64,000 nucleotides of DNA from Plectonema cf. radiosum LEGE 06105 (GCF_015207665.1 NZ_JADEWL010000015.1:1-64000); one strand, 5' to 3'. Positions 45,366 to 54,869 are shown, numbered from the stretch's first letter. Numbers and translations are program-made. The notes: generated from the letters alone by a model not told the origin.

Positions 45366-46169
45366 TTGAAGACATTAATTCACCCAACTGCTGTAATTCA
45401 TCCTAACGCGCAATTGCATCCTACCGTTCAAGTTGGTGCCTATGCTGCAATTGAAGGAAATGTAAAAATCGGTCCGGAGACGATTATCGGTTCTCATGCA
45501 GTGCTTGAAGGACCTCTGGAAATAGGAGCGCGAAATCGGATTTTCTCAGGTGCTGTTATCGGTTCAGAACCTCAAGATTTAAAATACGCTGGGGAATTTA
45601 GTAAGGTTAAGATTGGCGATGATAACAGTATTCGAGAATACGTAACAATCAATCGCGCTACTGGTGCGGGTGAAGAAACTCGTATTGGTAACGGTAATCT
45701 GCTGATGGCTTACGTTCATATCGGTCATAATTGTGTTTTGGAAGATTCTGTCGTCATTGCTAATTCAGTAGCGTTAGCGGGTCATGTATACATAGAATCA
45801 CGAGCAAGACTAAGTGGGGTCTTGGGCGTTCATCAATTTGTGCATATTGGTAGACAAGCAATGGTAGGAGGTATGGCACGAATTGATCGAGATATACCAC
45901 CATATATGTTAGTAGAAGGAAATCCAGCCAGGATTCGCACGCTGAATTTAGTAGGACTCAAACGCGCCGGTTTTTCTACTGATGAGTTACAAATTCTTAA
46001 AAAAGCCTTCCGTATTCTTTATCGTTCCGATATAACATTTAAACAAGCTATAGAAAAATTAGAATTTTTAGGCGATACCGCACATCTGCAACATTTACGT
46101 CGCTTTTTAATGCTTTCTCAAATGCCTGGAAGACGCGGTTTAACTCCTGGTAAAGGTGGTATTAGTTGA
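45366..46169 (+). CDS. lpxA: UDP-N-acetylglucosamine acyltransferase LpxA
   Basis: LpxA adds the first acyl chain to UDP-GlcNAc. The 267-residue protein is a left-handed beta helix of hexapeptide repeats (IHPTAVIHPNAQLHPTVQVG onward). The catalytic His region is GHNCVLEDSVVIANSVALAGH, and the GVHQFVHIGRQAMVGG turn and a helical C-terminal domain follow. It starts at TTG 45366, supported by GGAG eight bases upstream and by the conserved MKTLIHPTA beginning; no ATG is available in frame nearby. It is followed closely by lpxB. Confidence 0.95.
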   Translation: MKTLIHPTAVIHPNAQLHPTVQVGAYAAIEGNVKIGPETIIGSHAVLEGPLEIGARNRIFSGAVIGSEPQDLKYAGEFSKVKIGDDNSIREYVTINRATGAGEETRIGNGNLLMAYVHIGHNCVLEDSVVIANSVALAGHVYIESRARLSGVLGVHQFVHIGRQAMVGGMARIDRDIPPYMLVEGNPARIRTLNLVGLKRAGFSTDELQILKKAFRILYRSDITFKQAIEKLEFLGDTAHLQHLRRFLMLSQMPGRRGLTPGKGGIS

Positions 46170-46183
46170 CAGTTGACTATTCC

Positions 46184-46226
46184 CCATTACCCATTACCCA
46201 TTACCCATTACCCATTACCCATTACC
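46184..46226. repeat. ATTACCC heptamer array between lpxA and lpxB
   Basis: Six ATTACCC units fill the 59-bp spacer. The array is open in the lpxB frame and would encode PITHYPLPITHY, so an automatic call may attach it to LpxB. The same unit recurs near 61068-61158. Confidence 0.85.
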
Positions 46227-46228
46227 TA

Positions 46229-47389
46229 ATGAGAATATTTATTAGTACTGGCGAAGTTTCAGGTGATTTACAAGGTTCACTGCTAATTACTGCACTTAAG
46301 CATCAAGCCGCCGCAATGGGGTTGGAATTAGAGATTGTGGCTTTAGGTGGTGATAAGATGGCACACAAAGGTGCATCTTTAATCGGAAATACTACTTCTA
46401 TTGGTTCCATTGGAATTTTGGAATCTTTGCCTTTTGTACTACCAACTTTAAAAATACAGCGACAAGCGATCGCGTTTTTGCAAGAATATCCACCAGATTT
46501 AGTGGTATTTATTGACTATGCCGGACCGAATATGGCAATTGGTAAGTATATTCGCCGTCATATGCCCTCTTGTCCCACAGTTTACTATATTGCACCTCAA
46601 GTTTGGGTTACTTCTATTACCGAGCGAGATACAGAACAAATAATAAATATTAGCAATAAGATATTAGCGATATTTCCCGAAGAAGCACGTTATTTTCAAA
46701 AGAAGGGTGCTGATGTAACCTGGGTAGGACATCCTTTAGTCGATAGGATGCAAACTTTTCCTAATAGAGAAGCAGCGCGAGCCAAGCTAGGAATTGATGA
46801 TAATGTAACTTGTGTGGCACTTTTACCCGCTTCCCGTATCCAAGAGATAAAATTTATTGTGCCGGTAATGTTTGAAGCAGCAAGGGAAATTCAAAGCAAA
46901 ATACCAAATGTTCATTTTTGGATTCCCTTGTCTATGGAAAGATATAGACAACAAATAGAAAAAGAAATTATTAACTATCAATTAAAAGCAACTGTTATAT
47001 CCACTCAACAACAAGAAGTATTAGCTGCTGCGGATTTAGCAATTACGAAGTCTGGTACAGTTAATTTGGAATTAGGTTTATTAAATATACCCCAAGTAGT
47101 TTTATATCGTTTAAATCCCTTCACTTTTTGGGTTGCGAAAAACATCCTCAAAATTAAATTTTCCTATGCTTCCCCGGCTAATTTATTAGTCATGCGGGAA
47201 ATTGTACCCGAATTTATTCAAGAAAGAGCCACTCCTGAAAATATTGTCCAAGCAGCAATGGAATTGTTGTTAAACCAACAACGTCAACAGCAAATGCAAG
47301 CCGATTATCAACAAATGCAGCAGTTTGTCGGCGAAGTTGGAGTTTGCGATCGCGCTGCTAAGGAAATTTTAAAGTTAGTTAACAGTTGA
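46229..47389 (+). CDS. lpxB: Lipid-A-disaccharide synthase LpxB
   Basis: LpxB (GT19) joins lipid X and UDP-diacylglucosamine to give the lipid A disaccharide on the inner membrane. The 386-residue protein has the diagnostic MRIFISTGEVSGDLQGSLL start, FIDYAGPNMAIGKYIRR, YYIAPQVWVTS and WVGHPLVDRM. The C-terminal domain has AADLAITKSGTVNLELGLLNIPQVVLYR. I use the ATG at 46229; the open frame continues upstream through the ATTACCC repeats to 46166, but those 21 residues are repeat-encoded. It closes the lipid A run; lpxD and later genes are elsewhere. Confidence 0.95.
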   Translation: MRIFISTGEVSGDLQGSLLITALKHQAAAMGLELEIVALGGDKMAHKGASLIGNTTSIGSIGILESLPFVLPTLKIQRQAIAFLQEYPPDLVVFIDYAGPNMAIGKYIRRHMPSCPTVYYIAPQVWVTSITERDTEQIINISNKILAIFPEEARYFQKKGADVTWVGHPLVDRMQTFPNREAARAKLGIDDNVTCVALLPASRIQEIKFIVPVMFEAAREIQSKIPNVHFWIPLSMERYRQQIEKEIINYQLKATVISTQQQEVLAAADLAITKSGTVNLELGLLNIPQVVLYRLNPFTFWVAKNILKIKFSYASPANLLVMREIVPEFIQERATPENIVQAAMELLLNQQRQQQMQADYQQMQQFVGEVGVCDRAAKEILKLVNS

Positions 47390-47472
47390 CAGTTGACAGT
47401 TGACGGTTAGGAGTTTAGAGTTTGGAGTTTGGAATTATAAATTTTAACCTTTAACCTTTAACCTTTAACCTC
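47385..47472. repeat. Mixed tandem repeats after lpxB
   Basis: GTTGACA, GAGTTTG and CTTTAAC heptamers follow the lpxB stop and separate it from the convergent membrane-protein gene. Confidence 0.7.
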
Positions 47473-47475
47473 ACG

Positions 47476-48153
47476 TTAGTTTTTCTTATTCTTATCTTTC
47501 ATTTTATATAATCCCATATCACCACGTAATTTATTCATATTTGAATTTCTATCGGAATTAATATTTGGTTTCTTTGGAAAATTTTTATGATCAATATTAT
47601 TGTGAAAAAGTAAATTACGTTTGAAGCAATATTCAAATTGATAAAGTAAAGCAGCTACGATTATGAAAATAATACCAAATACAGTTATTATCTTTTTTTG
47701 AGAATCAGTATATTTATCAACTGGTATTCTATAATCTAAATCAAATAAAGGTATCAAATATGTACACAAAGCAGTTGCTATCATCATAGAAATGAGAATT
47801 ACAACCCAACCATATAAACCTTCCCACCAGCTAAATATTTTAATTTCAAAACCTTGAGTATTTTTCATCTCAAGAGTTTGAATTACTGGGATATATTTAC
47901 GAAGAAATAAATGTAAAATATGATGAGTGAAGGCAATTACTGGAATAGGAGTTAGTAGGGCAAATATTCCGAAAAAAATAACGGTATGTGGTTTATCTAC
48001 AATTGCTGCTGTTAAATAGCCTATAATTGCCGTCATACTAACAATAATTATAATTACATTTAGATAGACGGTGATAAATAAGGCTTTTATCCACGAGCTA
48101 GGATATGGAAACCATACATACCAATGGAATCTGCTTAATTTTTGTTTTGTCAT
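47476..48153 (-). CDS. Four-helix membrane protein, paralogue of the upstream gene
   Basis: A 225-residue integral membrane protein of unknown function. It has four predicted membrane helices: near residues 20-45, 55-80, 115-140 and 155-180. It shares clear signatures with the gene at 48479: a WFPYPSSWIKAL start, PIPVIAFTHHILHLFL, and SWWEGLYGWVVILIS. The tail is short, basic and Asn-rich (KDKNKKN). By alignment with its paralogue I start at the ATG at 48153; the open frame extends to 48219 but the additional 22 residues are not matched. The two genes are tandem on the minus strand and presumably arose by duplication. I cannot assign a function. Confidence 0.72.
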   Translation of the reverse strand: MTKQKLSRFHWYVWFPYPSSWIKALFITVYLNVIIIIVSMTAIIGYLTAAIVDKPHTVIFFGIFALLTPIPVIAFTHHILHLFLRKYIPVIQTLEMKNTQGFEIKIFSWWEGLYGWVVILISMMIATALCTYLIPLFDLDYRIPVDKYTDSQKKIITVFGIIFIIVAALLYQFEYCFKRNLLFHNNIDHKNFPKKPNINSDRNSNMNKLRGDMGLYKMKDKNKKN

Positions 48154-48372
48154 GAGAAAGATTGGTAGATGAAAAGTTATCAAACAAGACTTTTCTATTT
48201 CTAATTCCATTTTTCCCACTTCAAATGCAAAGCTAACATGATGAATACATTTTCAGTAATTACCGCTACTTCAGTCAATTCTCTATATTTCTTTCTTCAG
48301 GGTTATCAGCGGTTTTTTATCTAGAATTTTTTATAGTAAAACAAGTAATTTAACGTGAGTTATGGAAACTAG

Positions 48373-48433
48373 AGAAGTCGGGTTTTTAAAAATTGTTTTT
48401 TTTACGAATAGTTATCATAAAAATCCGACTTCT
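48373..48433. mobile_element. MITE-like element, AGAAGTCGGGTTTTT family
   Basis: AGAAGTCGGGTTTTTA at the left and AAAAATCCGACTTCT at the right enclose an AT-rich centre, 61 bp in all. Matching copies lie at 51134 and 56534. It is intergenic between the two paralogous membrane genes. Confidence 0.7.
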
Positions 48434-48478
48434 AAGACACCTTTAATCTTTAAATGATAACTGTTAACTGATAACTGT

Positions 48479-49594
48479 TCACTGTTCACTGTTCACTGAT
48501 TTAACAGCTTTTTTCTCCGCTTTATCTAACCTTTTCTTATATTCTCCAATTTTTTGTTCAGCCACTATAAAATTGGCACTTTCTGGTGGTACAGTTTCCA
48601 TTAAAGTAAGCGCTGCTTTCCATTTACCTAAAACGGTATTCCAATCTTCCGGCGAACTTGCAAATTCTTGCAGTTGTGCTGCACTATTAGCAAGATTTAA
48701 TGCTTCATCAAAAGAGTTACTTTGAGGTGATATTTTGGAAATTTGAGTATTAACGACTTTAGTTTCAGTACTAATTCTTTTTTGAATTTGTTCTGCAAAA
48801 TTACCAGATGATATACTTTGTTGAACATCTGGTAAAGTGAAAAACATATACAACCACGCACCGACTAAACTAATTACGAATATATTTAGAAATGTCTTTG
48901 ATGATTTTCGCTCTTTAACTGCAACATTAGAACCGTCTGAGCTATTTTTAGTTGTATCGCTGCTACTTACTACAGTTGTCGAAATCACTTCCTGGTTTTG
49001 AATCTCACTTTGTTTTACTTTAGTTTTTAAGCTATTTATTTCATCTTCTATATCACTATCACTATCGTCGGAAACAAGACGAGCTTTAAATAAATATGCA
49101 ATTTGATACAAAATAGCAGCGGATATAATCCACACAGCAGCAAACAAAAATCTTAAATTACTAGGATTGTCTGTGTATGTTGCAATTAATTTTGTGTAAT
49201 TAAGCTGAAATAAAGGTAAAAAAGGTGTCGATATTAAAATTGCTATTAATGTGGATAATACAATTACCAGCCAACTATATAAACTTTCCCACCAACTGAT
49301 TAATCCGGGAACAAATCCCGAAGCACTGCTGGTTTTTTGCCCTGGAATTGAAGAAACTAAACGACTGAGGAATAAATGATGAAAAAGTGCGATCGCGGGT
49401 ATAGGTAAAATTAATATTAATATAACAATGACACTCAATTTTTCTGGAGTGTTTGACAATTTTGATAAATTATACAATGAATCTATATAACGTCTGACGA
49501 TAGCCAAAAATGTACTCATCAACACAGACAGCATTAAAGCACTTAACCAAGCATTTGGATAGGGAATCCACAAGGGTAATCGCATTCGTTTCAT
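48479..49594 (-). CDS. Membrane protein with N-terminal paralogous domain and C-terminal helical extension
   Basis: A 371-residue protein. Residues 1-170 repeat the four-helix domain of the gene at 47476 (WIPYPNAWLSALML, PIPAIALFHHLFLSRL, SWWESLYSWLVIVLS). Then follow an acidic coiled-coil linker (EDEINSLKTKVKQSEIQNQE), a Ser/Thr-rich stretch, a fifth membrane helix (about 235-255), and a C-terminal helical region. Two short similar helices in that region (FDEALNLANSAAQLQEFAS and WNTVLGKWKAALTLME) are TPR-like. The C-terminus after the fifth helix is probably on the opposite side of the membrane from the linker. Function unknown; scaffold or stress role is inference. The gene stop lies beside CACTGTT tandem repeats. 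Confidence 0.82.
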   Translation of the reverse strand: MKRMRLPLWIPYPNAWLSALMLSVLMSTFLAIVRRYIDSLYNLSKLSNTPEKLSVIVILILILPIPAIALFHHLFLSRLVSSIPGQKTSSASGFVPGLISWWESLYSWLVIVLSTLIAILISTPFLPLFQLNYTKLIATYTDNPSNLRFLFAAVWIISAAILYQIAYLFKARLVSDDSDSDIEDEINSLKTKVKQSEIQNQEVISTTVVSSSDTTKNSSDGSNVAVKERKSSKTFLNIFVISLVGAWLYMFFTLPDVQQSISSGNFAEQIQKRISTETKVVNTQISKISPQSNSFDEALNLANSAAQLQEFASSPEDWNTVLGKWKAALTLMETVPPESANFIVAEQKIGEYKKRLDKAEKKAVKSVNSEQ

Positions 49595-49858
49595 AGGGAA
49601 TACTCTCTGTATTAATTTACCTAAACTTCACTCTGCCTTGAATACAGTTGCCGAGCAACCTGACAAAAAGCTTATTTTTGCATAAGATATTACCGCTTCT
49701 CAAGTATCCATTTATAGATATTTTATAAAACTTTATCAAGCAACTAACTTGATGTAAGGTAAAGTGATGATGAAACATACCCGCGACTTAATGCTTTGAT
49801 AGCAGAGTCTCACTTCTTTTTGGAAATGCCATAATTGAAAAAATAGAGTTTGATTGCA

Positions 49859-50977
49859 ATGGCTGCTTCACTAAAATACACTAAAGAACCACATAAGGAA
49901 ACTTATAGTGAAATAATTGATGTTCGTTCAAGTCGTGAATTTGCAGAAGATCGTATCCCTGGGGCAATTAATTTGCCGGTTTTAAATGATGCTGAGCGTG
50001 CTGAAGTTGGAACGATATACAAGCAGTTTTCCCCTTTTCAAGCTCGGAAAATAGGGGCAGCGATAGTATCAAAAAACATTTCTAAACACTTAAAAGAACA
50101 TTTTGCGAACAAAGAAAAAAACTATCAGCCATTAATTTATTGTTGGCGTGGGGGTCAACGTTCTGCTAGTCTGGCTATGGTATTATCTCAAATTGGTTGG
50201 CGCGTAACTTTACTTGAAGGTGGTTACAAAACTTATCGCAATTATGTACGTCAACAATTAGATTTGTTACCGCGACAATTAAATTACAAAATATTGTGTG
50301 GTTTAACTGGTAGCGGAAAAACACATATTTTACGCAAGATGCATCAAAGAGGTTTTCAAGTTTTAGATTTGGAAGCTTTAGCAAATCATCGTGGTTCTTT
50401 ATTAGGTCAAAAATGGCTTGGTGAATCTGGTTGTCAACCAGCACAAAAATTTTTTGAATCCCAATTGTTGCAAGTTTTGCAAAAGTTTAATCCTGATCAA
50501 ACTGTGTGGGTAGAATCAGAAAGTACAAAAATAGGGGAAATTCATTTACCTCATTCTTTATGGGAGAAAATGAAGCAATCTAGCTGTGTAGAAATCAGAC
50601 TACCTCTTGATGCTAGAGTCGAATTTTTGTTACGAGAATATCCACATTTGATAAATAATCCTGACATTCTCAAAACAAAGTTAGAGAAATTAAAATATCG
50701 TTGTGGATGGACAAAAATCAGTCAATGGTATCGGATGATAGATAATCAAGATTGGGAATTATTTGTGAAAGATATGTTGGAATACCATTACGATCCGACT
50801 TATGGTAAATCGATGCAAGTGAATTTTGCTCGAATTGAAGAAGTAGTTTCTTTCGCTGATTTATCCGATAGTAATATTAATAGTTGGTTAGATTCGCTTT
50901 GTTTCTATAATAGCTGTGTTAACAGCGTCTCCGGAGGAGATATTATTAATACTTACGCACAAAAATCAGGTTTATAG
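49859..50977 (+). CDS. mnmH: tRNA 2-selenouridine synthase
   Basis: MnmH (SelU/YbbB) replaces the sulfur of 2-thiouridine at tRNA wobble position 34 with selenium, via geranylation. The 372-residue protein has the two expected domains: an N-terminal rhodanese with the active-site CWRGGQRS loop (Cys near 95), and a C-terminal P-loop domain (GLTGSGKT near 149-157). IIDVRSSREFAEDRIPGAIN is typical. The C-terminal end carries a short tail. I start at the ATG at 49859 rather than a TTG three codons upstream. No selD is visible in the window; without selenophosphate the enzyme can only geranylate. Confidence 0.93.
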   Translation: MAASLKYTKEPHKETYSEIIDVRSSREFAEDRIPGAINLPVLNDAERAEVGTIYKQFSPFQARKIGAAIVSKNISKHLKEHFANKEKNYQPLIYCWRGGQRSASLAMVLSQIGWRVTLLEGGYKTYRNYVRQQLDLLPRQLNYKILCGLTGSGKTHILRKMHQRGFQVLDLEALANHRGSLLGQKWLGESGCQPAQKFFESQLLQVLQKFNPDQTVWVESESTKIGEIHLPHSLWEKMKQSSCVEIRLPLDARVEFLLREYPHLINNPDILKTKLEKLKYRCGWTKISQWYRMIDNQDWELFVKDMLEYHYDPTYGKSMQVNFARIEEVVSFADLSDSNINSWLDSLCFYNSCVNSVSGGDIINTYAQKSGL

Positions 50978-51133
50978 AATATTATCGATAAGTATTTGTA
51001 TTTTTTTCATTTTTGATTTGACAAAACTCTTAAATCAGTGAACAGTTAGCAGTTACCAGTTATCATTTTAATTACTGATTTGAAATCATAACTGAGTAAC
51101 TGTAAAACATTAATTAATTTTTTCTGGGGAAAC

Positions 51134-51195
51134 AAGTCGCGTTTTTATAAGGCTTTTGTGGTGTTACGGATATTAATCGTAAAAACCCGACTTCT
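51134..51195. mobile_element. MITE-like element, AGAAGTCGGGTTTTT family
   Basis: AAGTCGCGTTTTTATA at the left and GTAAAAACCCGACTTCT at the right, 62 bp. It lies 25 bp left of a copy of the 124-bp family, so two element types sit side by side in this 410-bp gap. No gene is seen in the gap. Confidence 0.7.
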
Positions 51196-51219
51196 ATAAT
51201 TATCCATTCTAATAAGAAC

Positions 51220-51342
51220 AGGACTTACGCAACTGGCACATTTTCCTTGTAGGGTGTGTGACGCTACGATTAAATTTGAACGTAGTAATAAGGTTTGTAG
51301 CGTCACGCACCATCAACCATTTGTGACAATATCGTAAGTCCT
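51220..51342. mobile_element. 124-bp MITE-like palindromic element, copy B
   Basis: AGGACTTACGCAAC at the left and ATCGTAAGTCCT at the right, with inner arms GTGTGTGACGCTACG and TAGCGTCACGCACC. It is in the opposite orientation to copy A at 43288-43411 and aligns with its inverse complement. There is no room for a transposase. Confidence 0.85.
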
Positions 51343-51387
51343 AAAGAAGAAAAAATAACTATTAGTATAAAATTAGTTGAAAAAACT

Positions 51388-52065
51388 ATGACATCAGAAC
51401 ATTCCGATATTGATATTGCACCATATATCGACCATTCCTTACTTCATCCTACAGCAACTCAACAACAGGTCGAGCAATGGTGTGAAGAAGCAGATAGATA
51501 TCATTTTGCAACAGTTTGCATTCAACCTACCTGGGTACGTTTTACAGCGGAACTTTTGCATGGTAAACAGCCGAAAGTCTGTACTGTGATTGGTTTTCCC
51601 ACAGGAGCGACTACTGCCGCAGTCAAACTTTTTGAAGCACAAGAAGCAGCAGAAAACGGTGCAACTGAGTTAGATGTAGTGATGAATTTGGGTTGGTTAA
51701 AAGCTGGTAAAACTGAAGAAATACATCGGGAAATTGCTGCAATTTGCGAAGAAACCGGACAAGTTGTTAAAGTAATTTTGGAAACAAATTTATTAACCGA
51801 TATTGAGAAAAAAATGGCTGCTGAAGTATCCATGGATGCAGGTGCATCATTTCTCAAAACTTGTACTGGTTGGAATGGTGGTGCAACTGTAGCAGATGTC
51901 AAGCTTTTACAGGAACTAGCAAAAGACAGAATTGAAATTAAGGCTTCGGGGGGTATTCGTACTGTAGACCAAGCTTTAGAATTAATTTTAGCAGGTGCTA
52001 CTAGATTAGGTACTTCTCGCGGTGTCGATTTATTGCGTCAACGGAATGAATCTTCTAAAGGTTAA
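51388..52065 (+). CDS. deoC: Deoxyribose-phosphate aldolase
   Basis: DeoC splits 2-deoxyribose-5-phosphate into glyceraldehyde-3-phosphate and acetaldehyde in nucleoside salvage. The 225-residue TIM-barrel protein begins [20 protein letters not shown]. The Schiff-base Lys is in [11 protein letters not shown] (near 127), and the second essential Lys is in [11 protein letters not shown] (near 185). [11 protein letters not shown] is also characteristic. The ATG at 51388 is the natural start. recO follows after a spacer of heptamer repeats. Confidence 0.95.
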   Translation: MTSEHSDIDIAPYIDHSLLHPTATQQQVEQWCEEADRYHFATVCIQPTWVRFTAELLHGKQPKVCTVIGFPTGATTAAVKLFEAQEAAENGATELDVVMNLGWLKAGKTEEIHREIAAICEETGQVVKVILETNLLTDIEKKMAAEVSMDAGASFLKTCTGWNGGATVADVKLLQELAKDRIEIKASGGIRTVDQALELILAGATRLGTSRGVDLLRQRNESSKG

Positions 52066-52133
52066 AGGTTAAAGGTTAGAGGTTAAAGGTTAAAGGTCAA
52101 AGGTCAACTGTCAACTGTCAACTGTCAACTGAT
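52062..52133. repeat. AAAGGTT and CAACTGT tandem repeats between deoC and recO
   Basis: About five AGGTTAA/AGGTTAG units are followed by AGGTCAA and CAACTGT units. They start at the deoC stop codon. Confidence 0.75.
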
Positions 52134-52143
52134 CTAATTATTA

Positions 52144-53073
52144 ATGAGTAGAACCTACAAAGCAACTGGAATTAATTTAAAAACTCAAGCTTTTGGTGAA
52201 TCTGATAGAATAGTAACAATTTTGACGCGAGAGTTTGGATTAATTAGAGCTACTGCAACCGGCGCACGCAAGCACAATTCCAGTCTTGGTGGGAGAAGTG
52301 GAATATTTGTGGTCAATGAATTACTGATTGCTAAAGGACGAAGTATCGATAAAATTACTCAAGCACAAACTATTAAAACGTATCCGAGTTTAGGAGGAGG
52401 TTTAGGTAAATTAGCAGCTTCACAATATTTAGCAGAAATAGTCCTCGCTCAAGCACTAAGTGAACAACCCCAAGATGAACTGTTTGAACTGTTTAACGAA
52501 CATCTGAGCCGTATACAAAAATTATCCAGTACCAGTCAGGATGTTTTAGCATACCTTGTACATGGTGTTTTTCAACTTTTGGCTTTGGCTGGTTTAAAAC
52601 CTCAAGTAGAAGCTTGCTGTTTAACTGGAATTGCCGTTAAACCAGATTTCACTAATGCCAAATCTCTAGTAGGTTTTAGTATTAATGCAGGTGGAGTTGT
52701 TTCAATGTCAGCTTGGGAAAATCTGCGAGCTATCGCCCAAAGTGCGACAATGGAAGAACAGGTTAGAGTAGAAATAGCATCTAACGTTAAAGAATCTGGT
52801 GGAGTTTATTTTTCATCTGCTTCGACTTCATCCCCCATCTACGAAACTATTGTTCATCAGGAAGAATTACCCACTGTGCTACGTCGTTTGAGTGCTGAGG
52901 AACTCTATTTATTACAGCAATTAACGCGATCGCAAATTAGAGAAGAAACCGCTGCCCAAAAAAACTGGTTATATATCGAACGTCTATTAAGACAATATGC
53001 TCAATACCATTTTGGTCGTTCAATTCGTTCAGCAACTTTGATAGACTCGTATTTTGCGACAATTTATGGCTAA
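52144..53073 (+). CDS. recO: DNA repair protein RecO
   Basis: RecO works with RecF and RecR to load RecA on SSB-coated gaps. The 309-residue protein is typical of cyanobacteria. The N-terminal OB fold is [20 protein letters not shown] and [19 protein letters not shown]. The central helical domain includes [15 protein letters not shown] and [20 protein letters not shown]. The C-terminal part has CCLTG with few cysteines, so a zinc site is not obvious. The ATG at 52144 starts [10 protein letters not shown]. It follows deoC in the same orientation. Confidence 0.94.
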   Translation: MSRTYKATGINLKTQAFGESDRIVTILTREFGLIRATATGARKHNSSLGGRSGIFVVNELLIAKGRSIDKITQAQTIKTYPSLGGGLGKLAASQYLAEIVLAQALSEQPQDELFELFNEHLSRIQKLSSTSQDVLAYLVHGVFQLLALAGLKPQVEACCLTGIAVKPDFTNAKSLVGFSINAGGVVSMSAWENLRAIAQSATMEEQVRVEIASNVKESGGVYFSSASTSSPIYETIVHQEELPTVLRRLSAEELYLLQQLTRSQIREETAAQKNWLYIERLLRQYAQYHFGRSIRSATLIDSYFATIYG

Positions 53074-53095
53074 ATTTAATGTGAATTCAACGTAT

Positions 53096-53119
53096 CACAG
53101 AAGTCGGGTTTTTTAGGAT
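53096..53119. repeat. Half copy of the AGAAGTCGGGTTTTT element
   Basis: AGAAGTCGGGTTTTTTAGG occurs without its mirrored partner just after recO. A similar half is at about 39467 (AGAAGTCGGTTTTTT). Confidence 0.5.
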
Positions 53120-53351
53120 AAATGTCTGTATTATAGCGGTAGCCACAATTGTTAGGACATTTACCTATTCCCTATTCCCCCCAACCCTATATGTGAAGAT
53201 ATTTGAGATTTTTACGGCATTTTGCCAAAAAACTGATTTAACAAACCAATAAACTGGTATTTTTTGGTTAGTAGGGTCGAATTTCGGCTTTGACATTAGT
53301 TAAGCATATTTTCTCAAGTCCACCATACAGTAAAGTAACAACACAAACGAA

Positions 53352-54869
53352 ATGTCAGCAAGAGACGTTTCTAAAAACGATTCTAAAAATCATCAAAATC
53401 ATCATCAGTCGGTATCGGAAATACCTCGAATCGACGTTGATAAAGTTTGGGAAAATAAAATCAAAGATCAATTATATTCCCACGACAGTAACAGTAGTAA
53501 TTTAGAAAAAAATTCCCCCGCTACTGCTAAATTTCTGGAAAAGTCTAACGTATCTAAAGAAAGTAATGAAAAAAATCAAGTAGTTATAAATACAAATAGT
53601 CAAGGGTTTTTACCCATATTGACAAATGCTAATTTCCTTGCTTTATGGGGTGGTCAGGTATTTTGTCAGTTAGCAGATAAAGTATATTTGGTACTGATGA
53701 TTGCTTTGATTAATACTCAGTTTCAATCTGAGGGAAGCAGCATTAGCGGCTGGGTATCAGCTTTAATGATGACTTTTACAATTCCGGCAGTACTTTTTGG
53801 CTCTTTAGCTGGGGTATTTGTAGATCGATGGACAAAAAAAACTGTGCTGGTGTCAACTAACATTTGGCGCGGTATTTTAGTTTTAGGAATTGTACCCTTA
53901 CTATGGTTGGCTAAAGATTGGCATAGTGTAGGTAATATTCCTGCTGGTTTCCTGATTATTTTGGCAGTAACTTTTTTGGTTTCCACCTTAACCCAGTTTT
54001 TTGCACCCGCAGAACAAGCTGTAATTCCTCTGATAGTCAAGCCGCGTAACTTACTTTCTGCTAATTCACTTTACACTACAACGATGATGGCATCGGTAAT
54101 TGTGGGATTTGCCATTGGAGAACCGCTTTTATCCGCAGCAGACGCTTTATGGCTAAAATTTGTAGGTAGCGGTGGATTAGGGAAAGAAATTTTAGTAGGT
54201 GGTTCCTACGCGATTGCAGGATTAATTTTACTATTGCTGAAGACAGATGAGAAACCCCAGTTGAATAAAGATGTTTCCAACGATATTTTTGCTGACTTGA
54301 AAGATGGTTTTGTATATTTAGGTAAAAATCATCGTCTCCGCAATGCTTTAATTCAGCTAATCATCTTGTTTTCGGTGTTGGCTGCATTAACAGTATTAGC
54401 AGTTCGCATCGCAGAAATTATACCTAACATCTCAGCCGATCAATTTGGCTTTTTACTAGCATCGGGTGGTGTTGGTATCGCATTGGGTGCAATAGTCTTA
54501 GGTCAATTTGGGGAAAATTTTTCAACTTCCCAGTTGAGTTTAACTGGATGTGCGGGAATGGTAATTTCACTGACAGGTTTGGCAATATTTACCCAACAAT
54601 TATGGGTTGTACTGTTTTTAATCGGTTTATTAGGTGTATCTGGTGCCTTAGTCGGTATTCCCTTACAAACTGCCATTCAAACAGAAACTCCAGCCCAAAT
54701 GCGTGGTAAAGTATTTGGTCTGCAAAATAACTTAGTTAATATTGCTCTGACTTTACCTTTAGCATTAGCGGGTATCGCTGAAACTTTTTTTGGATTGCAG
54801 ACAGTATTTTTGGCATTAGCTGCTATTGTTTTATGTGGTGGTCTATTAACAAGGTATAAATCTCCTTAA
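53352..54869 (+). CDS. MFS transporter with long N-terminal cytoplasmic tail
   Basis: A 505-residue transporter of the major facilitator superfamily. About 12 membrane helices begin near residue 88 (ILTNANFLALWGGQVFCQLAD), and the usual basic motif after helix 2 is seen in VFVDRWTKKTVLV. The first ~80 residues are polar and rich in Asn, Ser, His and Lys (KNHQNHHQSVSE), unlike most MFS proteins. The MFS_3/EntS-like layout suggests export of a small molecule, but the substrate is unknown. It stands alone, 280 bp after recO, with a GT4 gene downstream. Confidence 0.88.
   Translation: MSARDVSKNDSKNHQNHHQSVSEIPRIDVDKVWENKIKDQLYSHDSNSSNLEKNSPATAKFLEKSNVSKESNEKNQVVINTNSQGFLPILTNANFLALWGGQVFCQLADKVYLVLMIALINTQFQSEGSSISGWVSALMMTFTIPAVLFGSLAGVFVDRWTKKTVLVSTNIWRGILVLGIVPLLWLAKDWHSVGNIPAGFLIILAVTFLVSTLTQFFAPAEQAVIPLIVKPRNLLSANSLYTTTMMASVIVGFAIGEPLLSAADALWLKFVGSGGLGKEILVGGSYAIAGLILLLLKTDEKPQLNKDVSNDIFADLKDGFVYLGKNHRLRNALIQLIILFSVLAALTVLAVRIAEIIPNISADQFGFLLASGGVGIALGAIVLGQFGENFSTSQLSLTGCAGMVISLTGLAIFTQQLWVVLFLIGLLGVSGALVGIPLQTAIQTETPAQMRGKVFGLQNNLVNIALTLPLALAGIAETFFGLQTVFLALAAIVLCGGLLTRYKSP

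Noticed and set aside
53290-53505. Open frame overlapping the start of the MFS gene
   Set aside because: It is an alternative frame of the polar N-terminal region of the transporter with no supporting features.
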